From an uncultured bacterium (GTDB lineage: Bacteria; Bacillota_I; Bacilli_A; RF39; UBA660): a stretch of DNA of 59,069 nt. Position numbers and translations under genes: made by a program. Every line of letters begins with the position of its first letter. The first letter of the stretch is position 1. Location of the stretch: assembly GCA_947646655.1 (NCBI GenBank), contig CANSHI010000009.1, positions 1 to 59,069 on the forward strand. The letters are read 5' to 3'. Below are positions 32,669 to 41,859 of this stretch, one piece after another. The notes below the pieces were generated by a model. It did not search any database. It had not been told where the DNA came from and saw nothing but the letters and a program-made list of their open reading frames with translations.

Positions 32669-33385
32669 TGACTTCTTTTCTTTAAGAGAATTAATTTTTT
32701 CCCGGCCTTTATCTCGCATTACTTTAATTTTTTTCTTTATCGAATGAATATTTATTTGTAAATTTGGAAATGATTCTACTAAACGTTTTGTAAGGTGTGA
32801 TTGTTTTGTAAGAGTCTCTTTAACAAATTTAGTAATTTCTTCAGTCATGTCTTTAGGGACTTTTAGAGCAGCATTTGTAAAGTGCATTATGACATGAAAT
32901 GAAACACATATATCTACAATCAAAATAGTAAATATTATTCCAGTTATAATTAATAAAATATTCTCAGGAATTTTACCTAGTAACATAAGAGCAGTGGGGT
33001 AGAGGAATTTTACTACTAATAGTCCTAAAATACCGAAAGGGATAATCATTTCAAGACATATGCGACCATTTATATTAAATTTCATGTTGGAGTAGTCCCA
33101 CCATCTAGTTTTAAACATTTTTTCCATAAGATAGCTGGTAAGATATTCGAGTATTGAGCATACTGCCATAGCTGCAAGCATTAACATAATAGGGTCATCT
33201 TCATATCCTTTTAATAAAAGATATAGTAAAATACATCCCGTTCCGTATAAAGGACAAAGAGGTCCAACTAAAAATCCACGGTTAACAAATCTTTTCAAAA
33301 CGAACATGCCATACAATACTTCTAGGCACCATCCTAAAAAAGAAAAAATTATAAAACATAAAAATAATTTAGAAATGTACAACAT
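32663..33385 (-). CDS. Putative ABC transporter permease, CmpB-like (PF06541-type)
   Basis: A 240-residue protein with about five membrane segments. The start FSFLGWCLEVLYGMFVLKRFVNRGFLVGPLCPLYGTG is the hallmark of the ABC-transporter type IV (CmpB-like) family, followed by EYLTSYLMEKMFKTRWWDYSN. The actual role of the family is not settled. The last 60 residues are basic and cytoplasmic. It lies 5 bases after an HD-domain gene, forming a two-gene operon on this strand. Confidence 0.85.
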   Translation of the reverse strand: MLYISKLFLCFIIFSFLGWCLEVLYGMFVLKRFVNRGFLVGPLCPLYGTGCILLYLLLKGYEDDPIMLMLAAMAVCSILEYLTSYLMEKMFKTRWWDYSNMKFNINGRICLEMIIPFGILGLLVVKFLYPTALMLLGKIPENILLIITGIIFTILIVDICVSFHVIMHFTNAALKVPKDMTEEITKFVKETLTKQSHLTKRLVESFPNLQINIHSIKKKIKVMRDKGREKINSLKEKKSN

Positions 33386-33390
33386 AAGTG

Positions 33391-33894
33391 CTACCTCTTA
33401 ATAAACCAAAGGAATGAAAAGGTTTTTATTAGAGCTTCTTTACTCATTAAAAAATCCATACTCGAAATTTTATCGGCTAAAGTTACTATGTATCCCGTAG
33501 TATATTTAGGCGGAGTAATATTCAAAGGAAACATATGCCTTAAAATAGCATTTTCAATTGATGGATTTAAGTATGGCGAGTAAAATATTTTAGAGTTTTC
33601 TAAAGCATTATTTGCGTGTGAAAAAGCGTGCATTTTAAATAGAGGTTGCTTGATCTTTACATCTTGCCATGGTGTAGTGTAAAAATCGTGTAGTAAGCCT
33701 GCTATGGCTGCAGAACGGTAATCTAAGTGAAGAAAACGTGCTATTTTATATGACTTAAAAGAAACTTTTACAGAGTGATCATAAACTGTTGTTTGTCCAT
33801 GATGTCTAAAAGTTTTTCTTTTTTGAAACTCTTCACTATATAAAATGGGTTTGACAATAGCAAGCCATTCGTTAAATTTATTTATTTTTTTCAT
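33391..33894 (-). CDS. HD-domain phosphohydrolase
   Basis: A 167-residue protein with the metal-binding pattern of HD hydrolases: H in YDHSVKVS near residue 40, HD in AGLLHDFY near 69, further histidines in KMHAFSHANNA and a D in VTLADKISS near 138. Such small proteins usually hydrolyse nucleotides or phosphates; the substrate is unknown. It is the first gene of a two-gene operon with the CmpB-like gene. Confidence 0.85.
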   Translation of the reverse strand: MKKINKFNEWLAIVKPILYSEEFQKRKTFRHHGQTTVYDHSVKVSFKSYKIARFLHLDYRSAAIAGLLHDFYTTPWQDVKIKQPLFKMHAFSHANNALENSKIFYSPYLNPSIENAILRHMFPLNITPPKYTTGYIVTLADKISSMDFLMSKEALIKTFSFLWFIKR

Positions 33895-34110
33895 ATTTCG
33901 CCTCTTTGTGTATAATATAATAATATTATATGTTTAGTATTTTTGTCAAATTAATATGTTGTTTAAATTGTAAATTTATTGCCTACTGTACGTTGGTTGT
34001 CATTATAAAATGTTTGACTATATTGTTATTAAATGGTAATATTTTATTGTGAGATTATAAAAGATACATATAAATGATGAATCGTTTCATATAATTAGAA
34101 AGGAAGTATT

Positions 34111-34824
34111 ATGAATATTGTAGATATAGTTATTATTATTTTGATATTATTATTTGTGCTTAAAGGATGGTCTGACGGATTTCTTAAAGAAACTGTTTCG
34201 TTTGTCGGAGGATTCGCAGTTATAGTTATTGCTTATTTACTCAAAAATCCTGTTTCGATATTTTTATATAAAAGTTTGCCTTTCTTTAAGTTTTCAGGTG
34301 TTCTATCAGGTATAAGTGTTTTGAACATCATTGTGTACGAGCTGATAGCTTTTCTGTTGGTAGCTAGTATTCTTTTAACAATATATGTTTTAATATTAAA
34401 GATAACCAGAATATTGGAAAAAATTGTTAAAATCACCCTTGTATTTGCACTTCCTTCTAAGATTTTAGGAGCAATAGTCGGTTTTGTGGAAGGTTTAGTA
34501 GTAACGTTTATAGTTTTATTCGTATTTATGCAATTTACTATGACAAGACCACATATTCAAAAGTCACAGTTTGGTGATATGATTTTAACTAAAACACCTA
34601 TTTTAGGAGGAGCGATTAATCCGATTTATAGTTCTTTTAAAGAAATAATTACAGTGGCAGATAATTATAAAAATTCGACTGATAGAGATGAAGCAAATTT
34701 AGAGAGTTTAAATATATTGTTGAAGTATGAAGTTATGAGTGCCGATAATGCTCAGGCATTAGTTAATTCAGGAAAAATTAAATTTGCAGGTGCTGATGAC
34801 CTGATTAAAAAATATAGAAAGTGA
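34111..34824 (+). CDS. CvpA family membrane protein
   Basis: A 237-residue protein with four membrane segments, opening MNIVDIVIIILILLFVLKGWSDGFLKETVSFVGG, which is the CvpA signature. CvpA affects colicin V production in E. coli and envelope behaviour more widely; the exact role is uncertain. In Bacillus its relative lies in a cvpA-polX-mutS2-trxA order; here trxA follows after only 9 bases, so polX and mutS2 are missing between them. AGAAAGGAAG precedes ATG. Confidence 0.88.
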   Translation: MNIVDIVIIILILLFVLKGWSDGFLKETVSFVGGFAVIVIAYLLKNPVSIFLYKSLPFFKFSGVLSGISVLNIIVYELIAFLLVASILLTIYVLILKITRILEKIVKITLVFALPSKILGAIVGFVEGLVVTFIVLFVFMQFTMTRPHIQKSQFGDMILTKTPILGGAINPIYSSFKEIITVADNYKNSTDRDEANLESLNILLKYEVMSADNAQALVNSGKIKFAGADDLIKKYRK

Positions 34825-34833
34825 GAGATATTA

Positions 34834-35130
34834 ATGATAAAACATTTAGAAAATGAGGCTGATTTTGATAATTTTACTAAAGAAAGATGTTTAGTAGATT
34901 TTTATGCAGATTGGTGTGGTCCTTGTAAAATGATGGGACAGCTTTTAGAAAGCATGGGAGATAGTTTAAATTTACCAGTTGTAAAAGTTAATACTGATCA
35001 ATTTCAAGAGTTATCTAGTAAGTTTGGTGTAATGAGTATACCGACTTTGATAATTATGGAAAATGGTAAGGAAATTAAGAAACATATAGGTTTTATGTCT
35101 CAAAGTGATTTAGAAGAATTTATTAAATAA
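34834..35130 (+). CDS. trxA: Thioredoxin
   Basis: A 98-residue thioredoxin with the active site WCGPC at 27-31 and cis-proline in MSIPTLIIMENG. It is a cytoplasmic disulfide reductant. It follows cvpA in one operon. The first helix is slightly shortened compared with typical 105-residue thioredoxins, but nothing essential is missing. Confidence 0.95.
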   Translation: MIKHLENEADFDNFTKERCLVDFYADWCGPCKMMGQLLESMGDSLNLPVVKVNTDQFQELSSKFGVMSIPTLIIMENGKEIKKHIGFMSQSDLEEFIK

Positions 35131-35213
35131 AAATAGGATACAGATATACTGGTGTCTTTTTTTTGACAAAATTTTAGATTATTAAATGCTATACTGATAT
35201 ATGTTTATAATTG

Positions 35214-35384
35214 ACTTGAAAAATATACGTAATACGTATATAATTTTTATAGAATAAACGTATTTGGAGTATATGAAAGATTAAGTATGATTAGATGTTA
35301 GTTTTGGCTATTAAAAGAGATTGTTGACAACTCTCGGGGGGGGGGGGTGTTACAATGGACTTAGGATAAACTGAAGGGAATGTT
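35214..35384 (+). repeat. 171-bp leader repeat, copy 2
   Basis: This copy matches 15082-15252 with no difference that I can find. It includes P1 (TTGAAA 35216-35221, TATAAT 35239-35244, palindromic spacer) and P2. Confidence 0.92.
35324..35356 (+). promoter_or_regulatory. Phase-variable-type promoter P2 with 12-G tract, copy 2
   Basis: TTGACA (35324-35329) and TACAAT (35351-35356) are 21 bases apart, with G residues at 35336-35347. The arrangement is the same as at 15192-15224, so both loci are in the same long-spacer state in this assembly. Confidence 0.75.
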
Positions 35385-35392
35385 AAACAAAA

Positions 35393-36955
35393 ATGGAAAA
35401 AAGTAAAAATATAAGAAAAGGAATAGTAATTGGAATTATAGTGTGTTCCCTAATGCTAGTAGGATTCCTAGGATCATATGCATTTTTCATAGGTCAACTC
35501 GGTCAAAATAAAAACCAAGAAGTAACAGTAGAGACAGGTACGATGTCATTAGTTTTTAGTGATGGCAACAATGGATTCAATAGAGAATTAAACTTTGGAG
35601 AGAGTGCAGAGAAAACCTTTACGATCGAAAATACTGGATCTAAAGAAGGCGTTGTAAGTGTCAGTTGGATGAATTTGTTAAATACATATTTAGAAGGATC
35701 TATGACTTATAGTTTTTTAGAGTCTGATACAGAAGATGGTGAATATACGGAAATAATCTCAAATAAAAATATTCCTATTGTAGAAAATACCACTGATAGA
35801 GTCTTGGCAAGTGGAATAACGATACCAGCTGGAACTAAAAAATACTATAAACTAGTCATTCAATTAAATTATACAGATTTTGATCAGACAGCAGATTTAC
35901 AAGCAAAGCTAGAGACTCAGTTTAAAATAACAGAAGGAATAATAGATGAACGTACTGATTTAGAGAAAACTTTAGATAAATTAGGTAAAGCAGTTAAGGA
36001 TGGGGAGCCTAACTTTGCAGAGCCTGCAACAACAGATGAGACAGCGGACGGATTGTATGCGATGGAAGATGATTATGGAACGAGTTACTATTATAGAGGA
36101 GCAGTAGAAGATAACTATGTAAAGTTTGCAGGGTTCTATTGGAGGATAATCCGAATGAATGGAGACGGAAGTTTGAGAATAATATTTGATGGTACAGAAG
36201 CACATGGAAATGGAACAAGTAGTACAGATAGATTAGCCTTACAAAACATAGCATGGAATACAACGAACCATGATGATGCAAAATATGTAGGATATATGTA
36301 TGGAGGAGCAAATGGAAGAGCTAGCACAAGTAAAGAAGGGGCACAAACAAATGAGACGAATACAAATATAAAGAAGCAACTTGAGAGTTGGTATAAGACT
36401 AAGATAGCAGATAAAGGGTATGACTACTATGTAAGTGATGCCATATATTGTAATGATAGAAGTACTCCAGGAAAAGAAGCAACAGGATGGAGCAGTGATA
36501 CTGGATTAGGATACGGAGCCAAAGCAACAGGATATGGAGCAACGGCGCGAAGTAATGTATGGAATACAGAAGTAAATAAAATACAACCACAGTTTACATG
36601 TAGTGAAAAGAATGATGCGTTTACAAAAGAAGATACAGATAAAGGTAATGGAAAGTTAGAACAAAAAGTAGGAATGTTAACAGTAGATGAAATAGTGGCA
36701 GCAGGAGGAAAATATAATATAGCCAATAGTAGTTTTTACCTATATAAAGGACCAGCTTATTGGACCTTCTCACCTTATTATTACCTTAACAGTAGTGGTG
36801 GTGCTCGTGTATTTTATGTTAATGGTAACGGTTATTCGACCGGCACTTATGTTACTAACGGGGTTAATGTTGCCCCAGTTATTTCACTGAGTGCAGAATA
36901 CGTGAGTACATTGAGTGGAAATGGTACGGCAGCAAATCCATTCGAAGTAAAATAA
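35393..36955 (+). CDS. Secreted surface protein, paralogue of the 15260 product
   Basis: A 520-residue protein with the same order as its paralogue: SipW-type signal (NIRKGIVIGIIVCSLMLVGF), TasA/camelysin-like domain, shared linker, lectin-like module and end NPFEVK. The middle block is base-identical to the other gene; the signal region and the last third differ. The hypervariable stretch is YYYLNSSGGARVFYVNGN and on to NGVNV before APVISLSAEYV. The ATG 35380 nearer the ribosome site is out of frame, so ATG 35393 is the start. Confidence 0.8.
   Translation: MEKSKNIRKGIVIGIIVCSLMLVGFLGSYAFFIGQLGQNKNQEVTVETGTMSLVFSDGNNGFNRELNFGESAEKTFTIENTGSKEGVVSVSWMNLLNTYLEGSMTYSFLESDTEDGEYTEIISNKNIPIVENTTDRVLASGITIPAGTKKYYKLVIQLNYTDFDQTADLQAKLETQFKITEGIIDERTDLEKTLDKLGKAVKDGEPNFAEPATTDETADGLYAMEDDYGTSYYYRGAVEDNYVKFAGFYWRIIRMNGDGSLRIIFDGTEAHGNGTSSTDRLALQNIAWNTTNHDDAKYVGYMYGGANGRASTSKEGAQTNETNTNIKKQLESWYKTKIADKGYDYYVSDAIYCNDRSTPGKEATGWSSDTGLGYGAKATGYGATARSNVWNTEVNKIQPQFTCSEKNDAFTKEDTDKGNGKLEQKVGMLTVDEIVAAGGKYNIANSSFYLYKGPAYWTFSPYYYLNSSGGARVFYVNGNGYSTGTYVTNGVNVAPVISLSAEYVSTLSGNGTAANPFEVK
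35663..36045 (+). repeat. 383-bp identical coding block, copy 2
   Basis: Partner of 15530-15912. Identity begins at the TTGGATGAATTTG part of the TasA-like domain and stops in the shared ATTDETADG linker. Confidence 0.9.
36779..36874 (+). other. Divergent C-terminal segment with abrupt codon-use change, copy 2
   Basis: Of 32 consecutive codons only one (GTA) ends in A; the rest end mostly in T or C. The stretch is two codons longer than in the copy at 16664-16753, and the two cannot be aligned cleanly apart from VFYVN. Confidence 0.6.
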
Positions 36956-37037
36956 AAAGCAAATTATAAAGTAAAGTGGGCTTAAACTTTCTCTTTAACA
37001 AACTTAGTAATAAATGAACAGAAAGGATAGAAGAGAG

Positions 37038-38360
37038 ATGATTAAAAAGAAAAAAATAATACTTGTTTCCGTTTTAGGAGTTATAACAAGTATTTTGGTT
37101 TTAGGAAATTTAGTAAGTAATAAACTATTAAAGGAAGAAAGAACTTTATATACATTTAAGCGAAATCAAACTTTAGCAGTGTATATACAAGATGAAAATC
37201 GCGAGACAGGATATAGTAAAAGTAACTCTACAAAATTTCCGACTGATGGTTATATATTAAATTTAGAAAAGAGTTCTTGTACAAATGGTGGAACATTAAG
37301 TCAAGATTCTTACACTAAAAAAGTGTCTATAAGTGTCGATTATCAAAACAATTGTTTATTATATTTTGATAAGCTTCAAACAAATGTTACAACTACATTA
37401 GAAAAATTAAATAAGGTTGTAAAAAGTGGTAATCCGAATTTTGCTCTAGCCTCAACAACTGATGAGACAGCGGATGGATTATATGCAATGGAAGATGATT
37501 ATGGAACAAGTTATTACTATCGGGGAGCGGTAGAAGATAACTATGTAAAGTTTGCAGGGTTTTATTGGAGGATTATCAGAGTAAATGGCGATGGATCACT
37601 AAGAATAATATATGATGGAACAGAGGCACATACTAATGGAGAAAACAATATAGATAGAATAGCTATACAAAAGCAGAAATTCAATTTAAACGACGGTGAT
37701 GCACAGTATATCGGCTATATGTATGGAGGATCAGGTACGAGCGTTAGCAAAGAACAGGCTCAAACAAATGAATTAAGTTCAAATATAAAAATTGTACTAG
37801 AGAATTGGTATAAAACAAACATAGCAAATAATGGCTATGATAGTTATGTTAGTGACAATATATTTTGTAATGATAGGGAAATTGCTACTAAGTCTGAAAC
37901 CACTAATTGGAATGGTAATACTGGTTTAGGATATGGAACTTATTCAACTGCTTTTCAACCTTATAAAAGATTTTTAACTAATCTTCAAAGTTCTGTACCT
38001 CAATTATCATGTAAATCAAAAAATAACGCTTTTACAAAAAATGATACTGAATTTGGTAATGGAAAGCTACAGGAAAAAATAGGTCTTATAACAACTGATG
38101 AAGCAGTGCTAGCGGGTAGTGGTAAAAATGGAATTGCAAGTTCTAGTTATTACTTATATAAGGGTAGTTTGTACTGGACTTTATCTCCTTATGTGTTTGA
38201 CAGTGGAGCTAGTATGTTTAGTATAGTCAGTAATGGTGATATTAGTTATAACAATGTTAGCAGTTCGGGTGGTATTGCTCCTGTAATTAATTTAAGTTCT
38301 GACTATGTTTATATGATGAGAGGGTCAGGAACAATTGAGGATCCCTTCGAAGTAAAATAG
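37038..38360 (+). CDS. Secreted surface protein with lectin-like module, second N-terminal type
   Basis: A membrane/signal segment (about residues 5-22 from ATG 37038) is followed by a 90-residue domain (TLAVYIQDENRETGY, KFPTDGYILNLEKSSCTNGGTLS, NNCLLYFD), then the shared module (ADGLYAMEDDYGTSYYYRG, FAGFYWRIIRVNGDGSLRI) and end DPFEVK. The N-terminal domain recurs in the 39842 product but not in the poly-G genes. ATG 37038 is preferred over 37014 because GAAAGGAT lies at usable distance; the eight added residues would be basic. It shares DNA patches with the neighbouring gene. Confidence 0.75.
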   Translation: MIKKKKIILVSVLGVITSILVLGNLVSNKLLKEERTLYTFKRNQTLAVYIQDENRETGYSKSNSTKFPTDGYILNLEKSSCTNGGTLSQDSYTKKVSISVDYQNNCLLYFDKLQTNVTTTLEKLNKVVKSGNPNFALASTTDETADGLYAMEDDYGTSYYYRGAVEDNYVKFAGFYWRIIRVNGDGSLRIIYDGTEAHTNGENNIDRIAIQKQKFNLNDGDAQYIGYMYGGSGTSVSKEQAQTNELSSNIKIVLENWYKTNIANNGYDSYVSDNIFCNDREIATKSETTNWNGNTGLGYGTYSTAFQPYKRFLTNLQSSVPQLSCKSKNNAFTKNDTEFGNGKLQEKIGLITTDEAVLAGSGKNGIASSSYYLYKGSLYWTLSPYVFDSGASMFSIVSNGDISYNNVSSSGGIAPVINLSSDYVYMMRGSGTIEDPFEVK

Positions 38361-38470
38361 GCAGAGTGGAAAAACTTTAAAAATTAATTCATAAATTTTT
38401 GTGTGAATTTTATTTCTTTTTTAAATTTCATGTGTTATAATTTTAACAGAATAGGAAAAGAGGGTCATAA

Positions 38471-39787
38471 ATGAAAAAGAAGTTTTTGATTTTATTAATT
38501 GGTTTATTTACTATTTTAAAAATAGATGTTTTTGCTTGTGGAGAAATAAATGAGCTTACAACTGATATCGGAAAGGTAAATGTAATCGATTCTTCAAATT
38601 ATCTTGTAACTGTTCCAGAAGGAACTAATGAAGTAACACTAGGTGGATCAACTGACTATGAGTGGGTAGAGGGATTTGCTCCTAGAAAAGTTTCTACACA
38701 TGAAAAACAAGAACTAAAGGTTAATGGTAATGCTTGTGGGTATGGAATTTACACTTACTTTATTAAGTTTAAAATTGAACCAACTACAATAGCAGAAAAT
38801 ACTGATAATCCAGTACAAGATACAAATACTAATACTAATGATACCGTTAATGATCAAAGTCAAACAGAATCTGGTAATAGTAATGGCAATCAAGGTAAAG
38901 TAAAATTAAAATCTTTGACTATTGAAGGAGTTGCGTTCGATTTTAACCCTGACACTTTTGAATATGATATGATCATTCCTTCCACTTTTGATGAATTAGA
39001 TATTAAAACAAGTTTGAATGAAGGAGATTTTGCAAGCATAGTAATTTCTGATAATGCAGAAAAATTAGTAGAAGGAGAAAATAAGATAACGATTACCGTT
39101 TTAGATACTGATGCTAATGTAGTTGTCTATACTTTAAATGTTACCAAGGAAAAATTAAAATCTAGTAATAATTATTTAGCTGGTATAACGGTTCAGGGAT
39201 ATCCTTTAAATTTTGATTCTTCTATTACTAGTTATGATTTGTCGATTGGTAAAGAAAGTACATTAAACATTAATGTAGTAACAGAAAGCGAACTAGCTAC
39301 CTATGAAATTTTAAATAATCATAATCTAGGTAATGGATCTTCTATTACGGTTAGAGTAACTGCCGAAGATGGAAGTGTTAGAGATTATATCATTAAGATT
39401 TCTAGAACTTTTAATATTATGGATTATTGGGTTTATATTGTTGTAGGATTATTAGTTTTATTGTTATTGTTACTGCTTGCTATTATGAAACAGAAAAAAA
39501 GTAAAAAAATAGTCAGTGGTCCTAAAGAGATAGAAGCTAGTCAAAGTACTGCTGGTGTAGTGCAAGAAATAAATTCGGCAAATGCTACTGCAAGTATTCC
39601 TGCAACTGACAGTCCAGCACCTGTAATGGCAGCTCCAGTTGAGGGTGGTAACTTGCAAATTATTGAGCCTACTAATATTGAAAGTGAAATTAAAAATGAA
39701 CAACCTGAAACAGAAATAGTAGAAACATTTGGAACAAGTATGTCTGTTGATGAAGAAAATAGTCCTACTGAAGTATTTAAGCTTTAA
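38471..39787 (+). CDS. Surface protein with two cadherin-like beta-sandwich domains and cytoplasmic tail
   Basis: A signal peptide (MKKKFLILLIGLFTILKIDVFA) precedes an N-terminal region with cysteines (FACGEINE, NACGYG), a Thr/Asn-rich linker near 115-140, then two cadherin-like (PF12733-type) domains: KLKSLTIEGVAFDFNPDTFEYDM and NYLAGITVQGYPLNFDSSITSYDL. A membrane segment near 318-338 (YWVYIVVGLLVLLLLLLL) is followed by KQKKSKK and a tail of about 95 residues rich in Ala, Pro and Glu. Type I topology with a long cytoplasmic tail suggests contact with an inside partner. It lies between two lectin-like genes. Confidence 0.8.
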   Translation: MKKKFLILLIGLFTILKIDVFACGEINELTTDIGKVNVIDSSNYLVTVPEGTNEVTLGGSTDYEWVEGFAPRKVSTHEKQELKVNGNACGYGIYTYFIKFKIEPTTIAENTDNPVQDTNTNTNDTVNDQSQTESGNSNGNQGKVKLKSLTIEGVAFDFNPDTFEYDMIIPSTFDELDIKTSLNEGDFASIVISDNAEKLVEGENKITITVLDTDANVVVYTLNVTKEKLKSSNNYLAGITVQGYPLNFDSSITSYDLSIGKESTLNINVVTESELATYEILNNHNLGNGSSITVRVTAEDGSVRDYIIKISRTFNIMDYWVYIVVGLLVLLLLLLLAIMKQKKSKKIVSGPKEIEASQSTAGVVQEINSANATASIPATDSPAPVMAAPVEGGNLQIIEPTNIESEIKNEQPETEIVETFGTSMSVDEENSPTEVFKL

Positions 39788-39841
39788 CTTTTAGGGCTTT
39801 TTATTTTAGTTTTTTAAATAATTTTGGAGAGGTGAAACATT

Positions 39842-41170
39842 TTGAATAAAAAAATAAAGGTTCTTTGGGCAACTTCTTTTATGTCAGTTTTGTTAATCAT
39901 TTTTGCTAGTTATATATGGACAAATTTTAGTAAAACTGAAAGTAAAAAAATTTTGGCAATATATTTACAAGATCCGTCAAATAGCAACAGTTATTTTTTA
40001 AGTGATTCAAAAAAATTTCCGACTGATGGATACATATTAAATTTAGAAAAGAGTACTTGTGTAAATGGTGGCACTTTATCTCAAAATCCACTTTCAAAAA
40101 AAATTTCTTTGAGATTAAGTAGTAACGAGATGTGCTCATTATATTTTGACAGTGAACTATTTGATCCTATTAAAGCTTCTATAGCTATTAATAATGGTCA
40201 AAATCCTAATGGAGTTAAAGAAGGAAATCCAAATTTTGGTACCATTGCAACTGTGGATGAAGGTGTGTATTCAATGCCCGATTCTTATGGAACTAGTTAT
40301 TACTATAGAGGTAATGTAACTAATAATTATGTAAGATTTGCAGGGTTTTATTGGAGAATTATTAGGTTAAATGGTGATGGTTCTTTACGTATTATATATG
40401 ATGGAACTATGCCTCATGAAAATAGTGAAGAAAGCGATGATCGTTTGGCACTAAAAAGTGTAGCATGGAATACTACGAACTATAATGATGCAAAATATGT
40501 GGGATATATGTATGGAGGAGCTAATGGTGTAGCTAGCACAAGTAAGAATGGTGCTCAACTTAATGAAACAAATGCAAATATAAAAAGTCAACTAGAAAAT
40601 TGGTATAAATCAAACATAGCAGATAAAGGGTATGATAAATATGTAAGCGACAATATTTTTTGTAACGATAGAAGTACAGCTAGTAAACCAAATACTTGGT
40701 GGAATAGTGAAAGTACTAAACTAGGTTATGGAAATAATGCAACAGCATACGGAGCATTTAGCAGATTTAGAACAATTAATAATGGTTGGAGTGAATCCCC
40801 CAATCCTAAGTTAACTTGTACGCAAAAAAATGATACTTTTACTAAAGAAGATGATACTATAGGTAATAGTAAGTTAGTTGAGAAAGTTGGATTGATCACT
40901 ATTGACGAAATAGCAATTGCTGGTGGAAAAGGAGGTACTGAGAATAAAAACTATTATTTACATAAAGGTAGTTGGTACTGGTCCTTTTCTCCTTACGATG
41001 TAAATCTTAGTGGATATGCTTTTGTTTTTATTGTTCATAATACGGGAGATCTATATAATTTTCATGTAAATAACGCAGGTGGTGTTGCGCCAGTTATAAA
41101 CCTAAGTGCCGAATATGTACGTACTATGAATGGGAATGGTACTAAGACGAATCCTTTTGAAATTAAGTAA
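39842..41170 (+). CDS. Secreted surface protein with lectin-like module, second N-terminal type
   Basis: A 442-residue relative of the 37038 product: membrane segment near residues 7-25, domain KILAIYLQDPSNSNSYF with KFPTDGYILNLEKSTCVNGGTLS, then the shared module (GTSYYYRGNVTNNYVRFAGFYWRIIRLNGDGSLRI) and end NPFEIK. The divergent end stretch is DVNLSGYAFVFIVHNTGDLYNFHVNN. The start is TTG 39842, with GGAGAGGTG at suitable distance; no in-frame ATG is close. Confidence 0.75.
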   Translation: MNKKIKVLWATSFMSVLLIIFASYIWTNFSKTESKKILAIYLQDPSNSNSYFLSDSKKFPTDGYILNLEKSTCVNGGTLSQNPLSKKISLRLSSNEMCSLYFDSELFDPIKASIAINNGQNPNGVKEGNPNFGTIATVDEGVYSMPDSYGTSYYYRGNVTNNYVRFAGFYWRIIRLNGDGSLRIIYDGTMPHENSEESDDRLALKSVAWNTTNYNDAKYVGYMYGGANGVASTSKNGAQLNETNANIKSQLENWYKSNIADKGYDKYVSDNIFCNDRSTASKPNTWWNSESTKLGYGNNATAYGAFSRFRTINNGWSESPNPKLTCTQKNDTFTKEDDTIGNSKLVEKVGLITIDEIAIAGGKGGTENKNYYLHKGSWYWSFSPYDVNLSGYAFVFIVHNTGDLYNFHVNNAGGVAPVINLSAEYVRTMNGNGTKTNPFEIK

Positions 41171-41196
41171 ACGAAATAAAGTAAGGACAAATTAAT

Positions 41197-41220
41197 GAGA
41201 GTATTACATCTCTCTTTTTC
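41197..41220 (+). terminator. Terminator
   Basis: GAGAG (41197-41201) and CTCTC (41210-41214) pair and run into TTTTT. Confidence 0.7.
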
Positions 41221-41277
41221 TTGATAATTTCTTTAATAAATGGTACAATTTTTATAGTAAAAAAGGTAGGCTGATTG

Positions 41278-41838
41278 ATGATGAATACAGAAGAAAAAAC
41301 AAAAAAAAGAAATATTATTATTATTTTGAGTATTATATGTTCTCTTGTATTAGTAGGAATTTTGACGACTTATTCATATTTAAGTGCTCCTCCAAAAATT
41401 CGTAATGAAGATATTAAAGTTAATGCAGGAGATTTAAAGTTGATTTTTGAAGATAACGACAGTGGTATAAATAAAAGATTAGCTGTTGAGGAAACAGTTA
41501 CTAAAAAATTTGTGTTAGAAAATAAAGGCTCTTTGGATGCACATGTCGACTTTGATTGGATAAATCTAATTAATACTTACATTTATGGTAGTTTAGTTTA
41601 TAAATTATCTTATGCAACAGAAGAAAACGGCGAGTATACTGAGGTAGTATCATTTACAAGTGTACCTGTTTCAAGTGAAAAGCTTAGAAAAACTTTAGCA
41701 GAAAATATAATGATACCTGGCGAACAAAAATATTATTTTAACTTAGATATTAAATTACAAAATTTAGAAGATGTTGATCAAACAGTAGATTTTGATTCTT
41801 ATTTTCAAACTCAAATAATTATTGGTGAAGCAAAATAA
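41278..41838 (+). CDS. TasA/camelysin-like secreted protein
   Basis: This is the N-terminal domain of the large surface proteins standing alone: a SipW-type signal (basic KTKKRN, hydrophobic IIIILSIICSLVLVGILTTYSYL), then VNAGDLKLIFEDNDSGINKR, FVLENKGSLDAHVDFDWINLINTYIYGSLVYKLS and VDFDSYFQTQIIIGEAK. In Bacillus, TasA forms extracellular fibres and TapA anchors them; single-domain forms like this could be the structural subunit. Start ATG 41278 or 41281 after AAAGGTAGG. Only 21 bases separate it from the next, related gene. Confidence 0.75.
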   Translation: MMNTEEKTKKRNIIIILSIICSLVLVGILTTYSYLSAPPKIRNEDIKVNAGDLKLIFEDNDSGINKRLAVEETVTKKFVLENKGSLDAHVDFDWINLINTYIYGSLVYKLSYATEENGEYTEVVSFTSVPVSSEKLRKTLAENIMIPGEQKYYFNLDIKLQNLEDVDQTVDFDSYFQTQIIIGEAK

Positions 41839-41859
41839 TTTAGGAAAGGCTAGATATAA

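Noticed and set aside
16664..36874. A full diversity-generating retroelement
   Set aside because: No reverse transcriptase, accessory protein or template repeat is found in the window, and the two variable segments differ at positions other than adenines. Only the diverged segments are reported.
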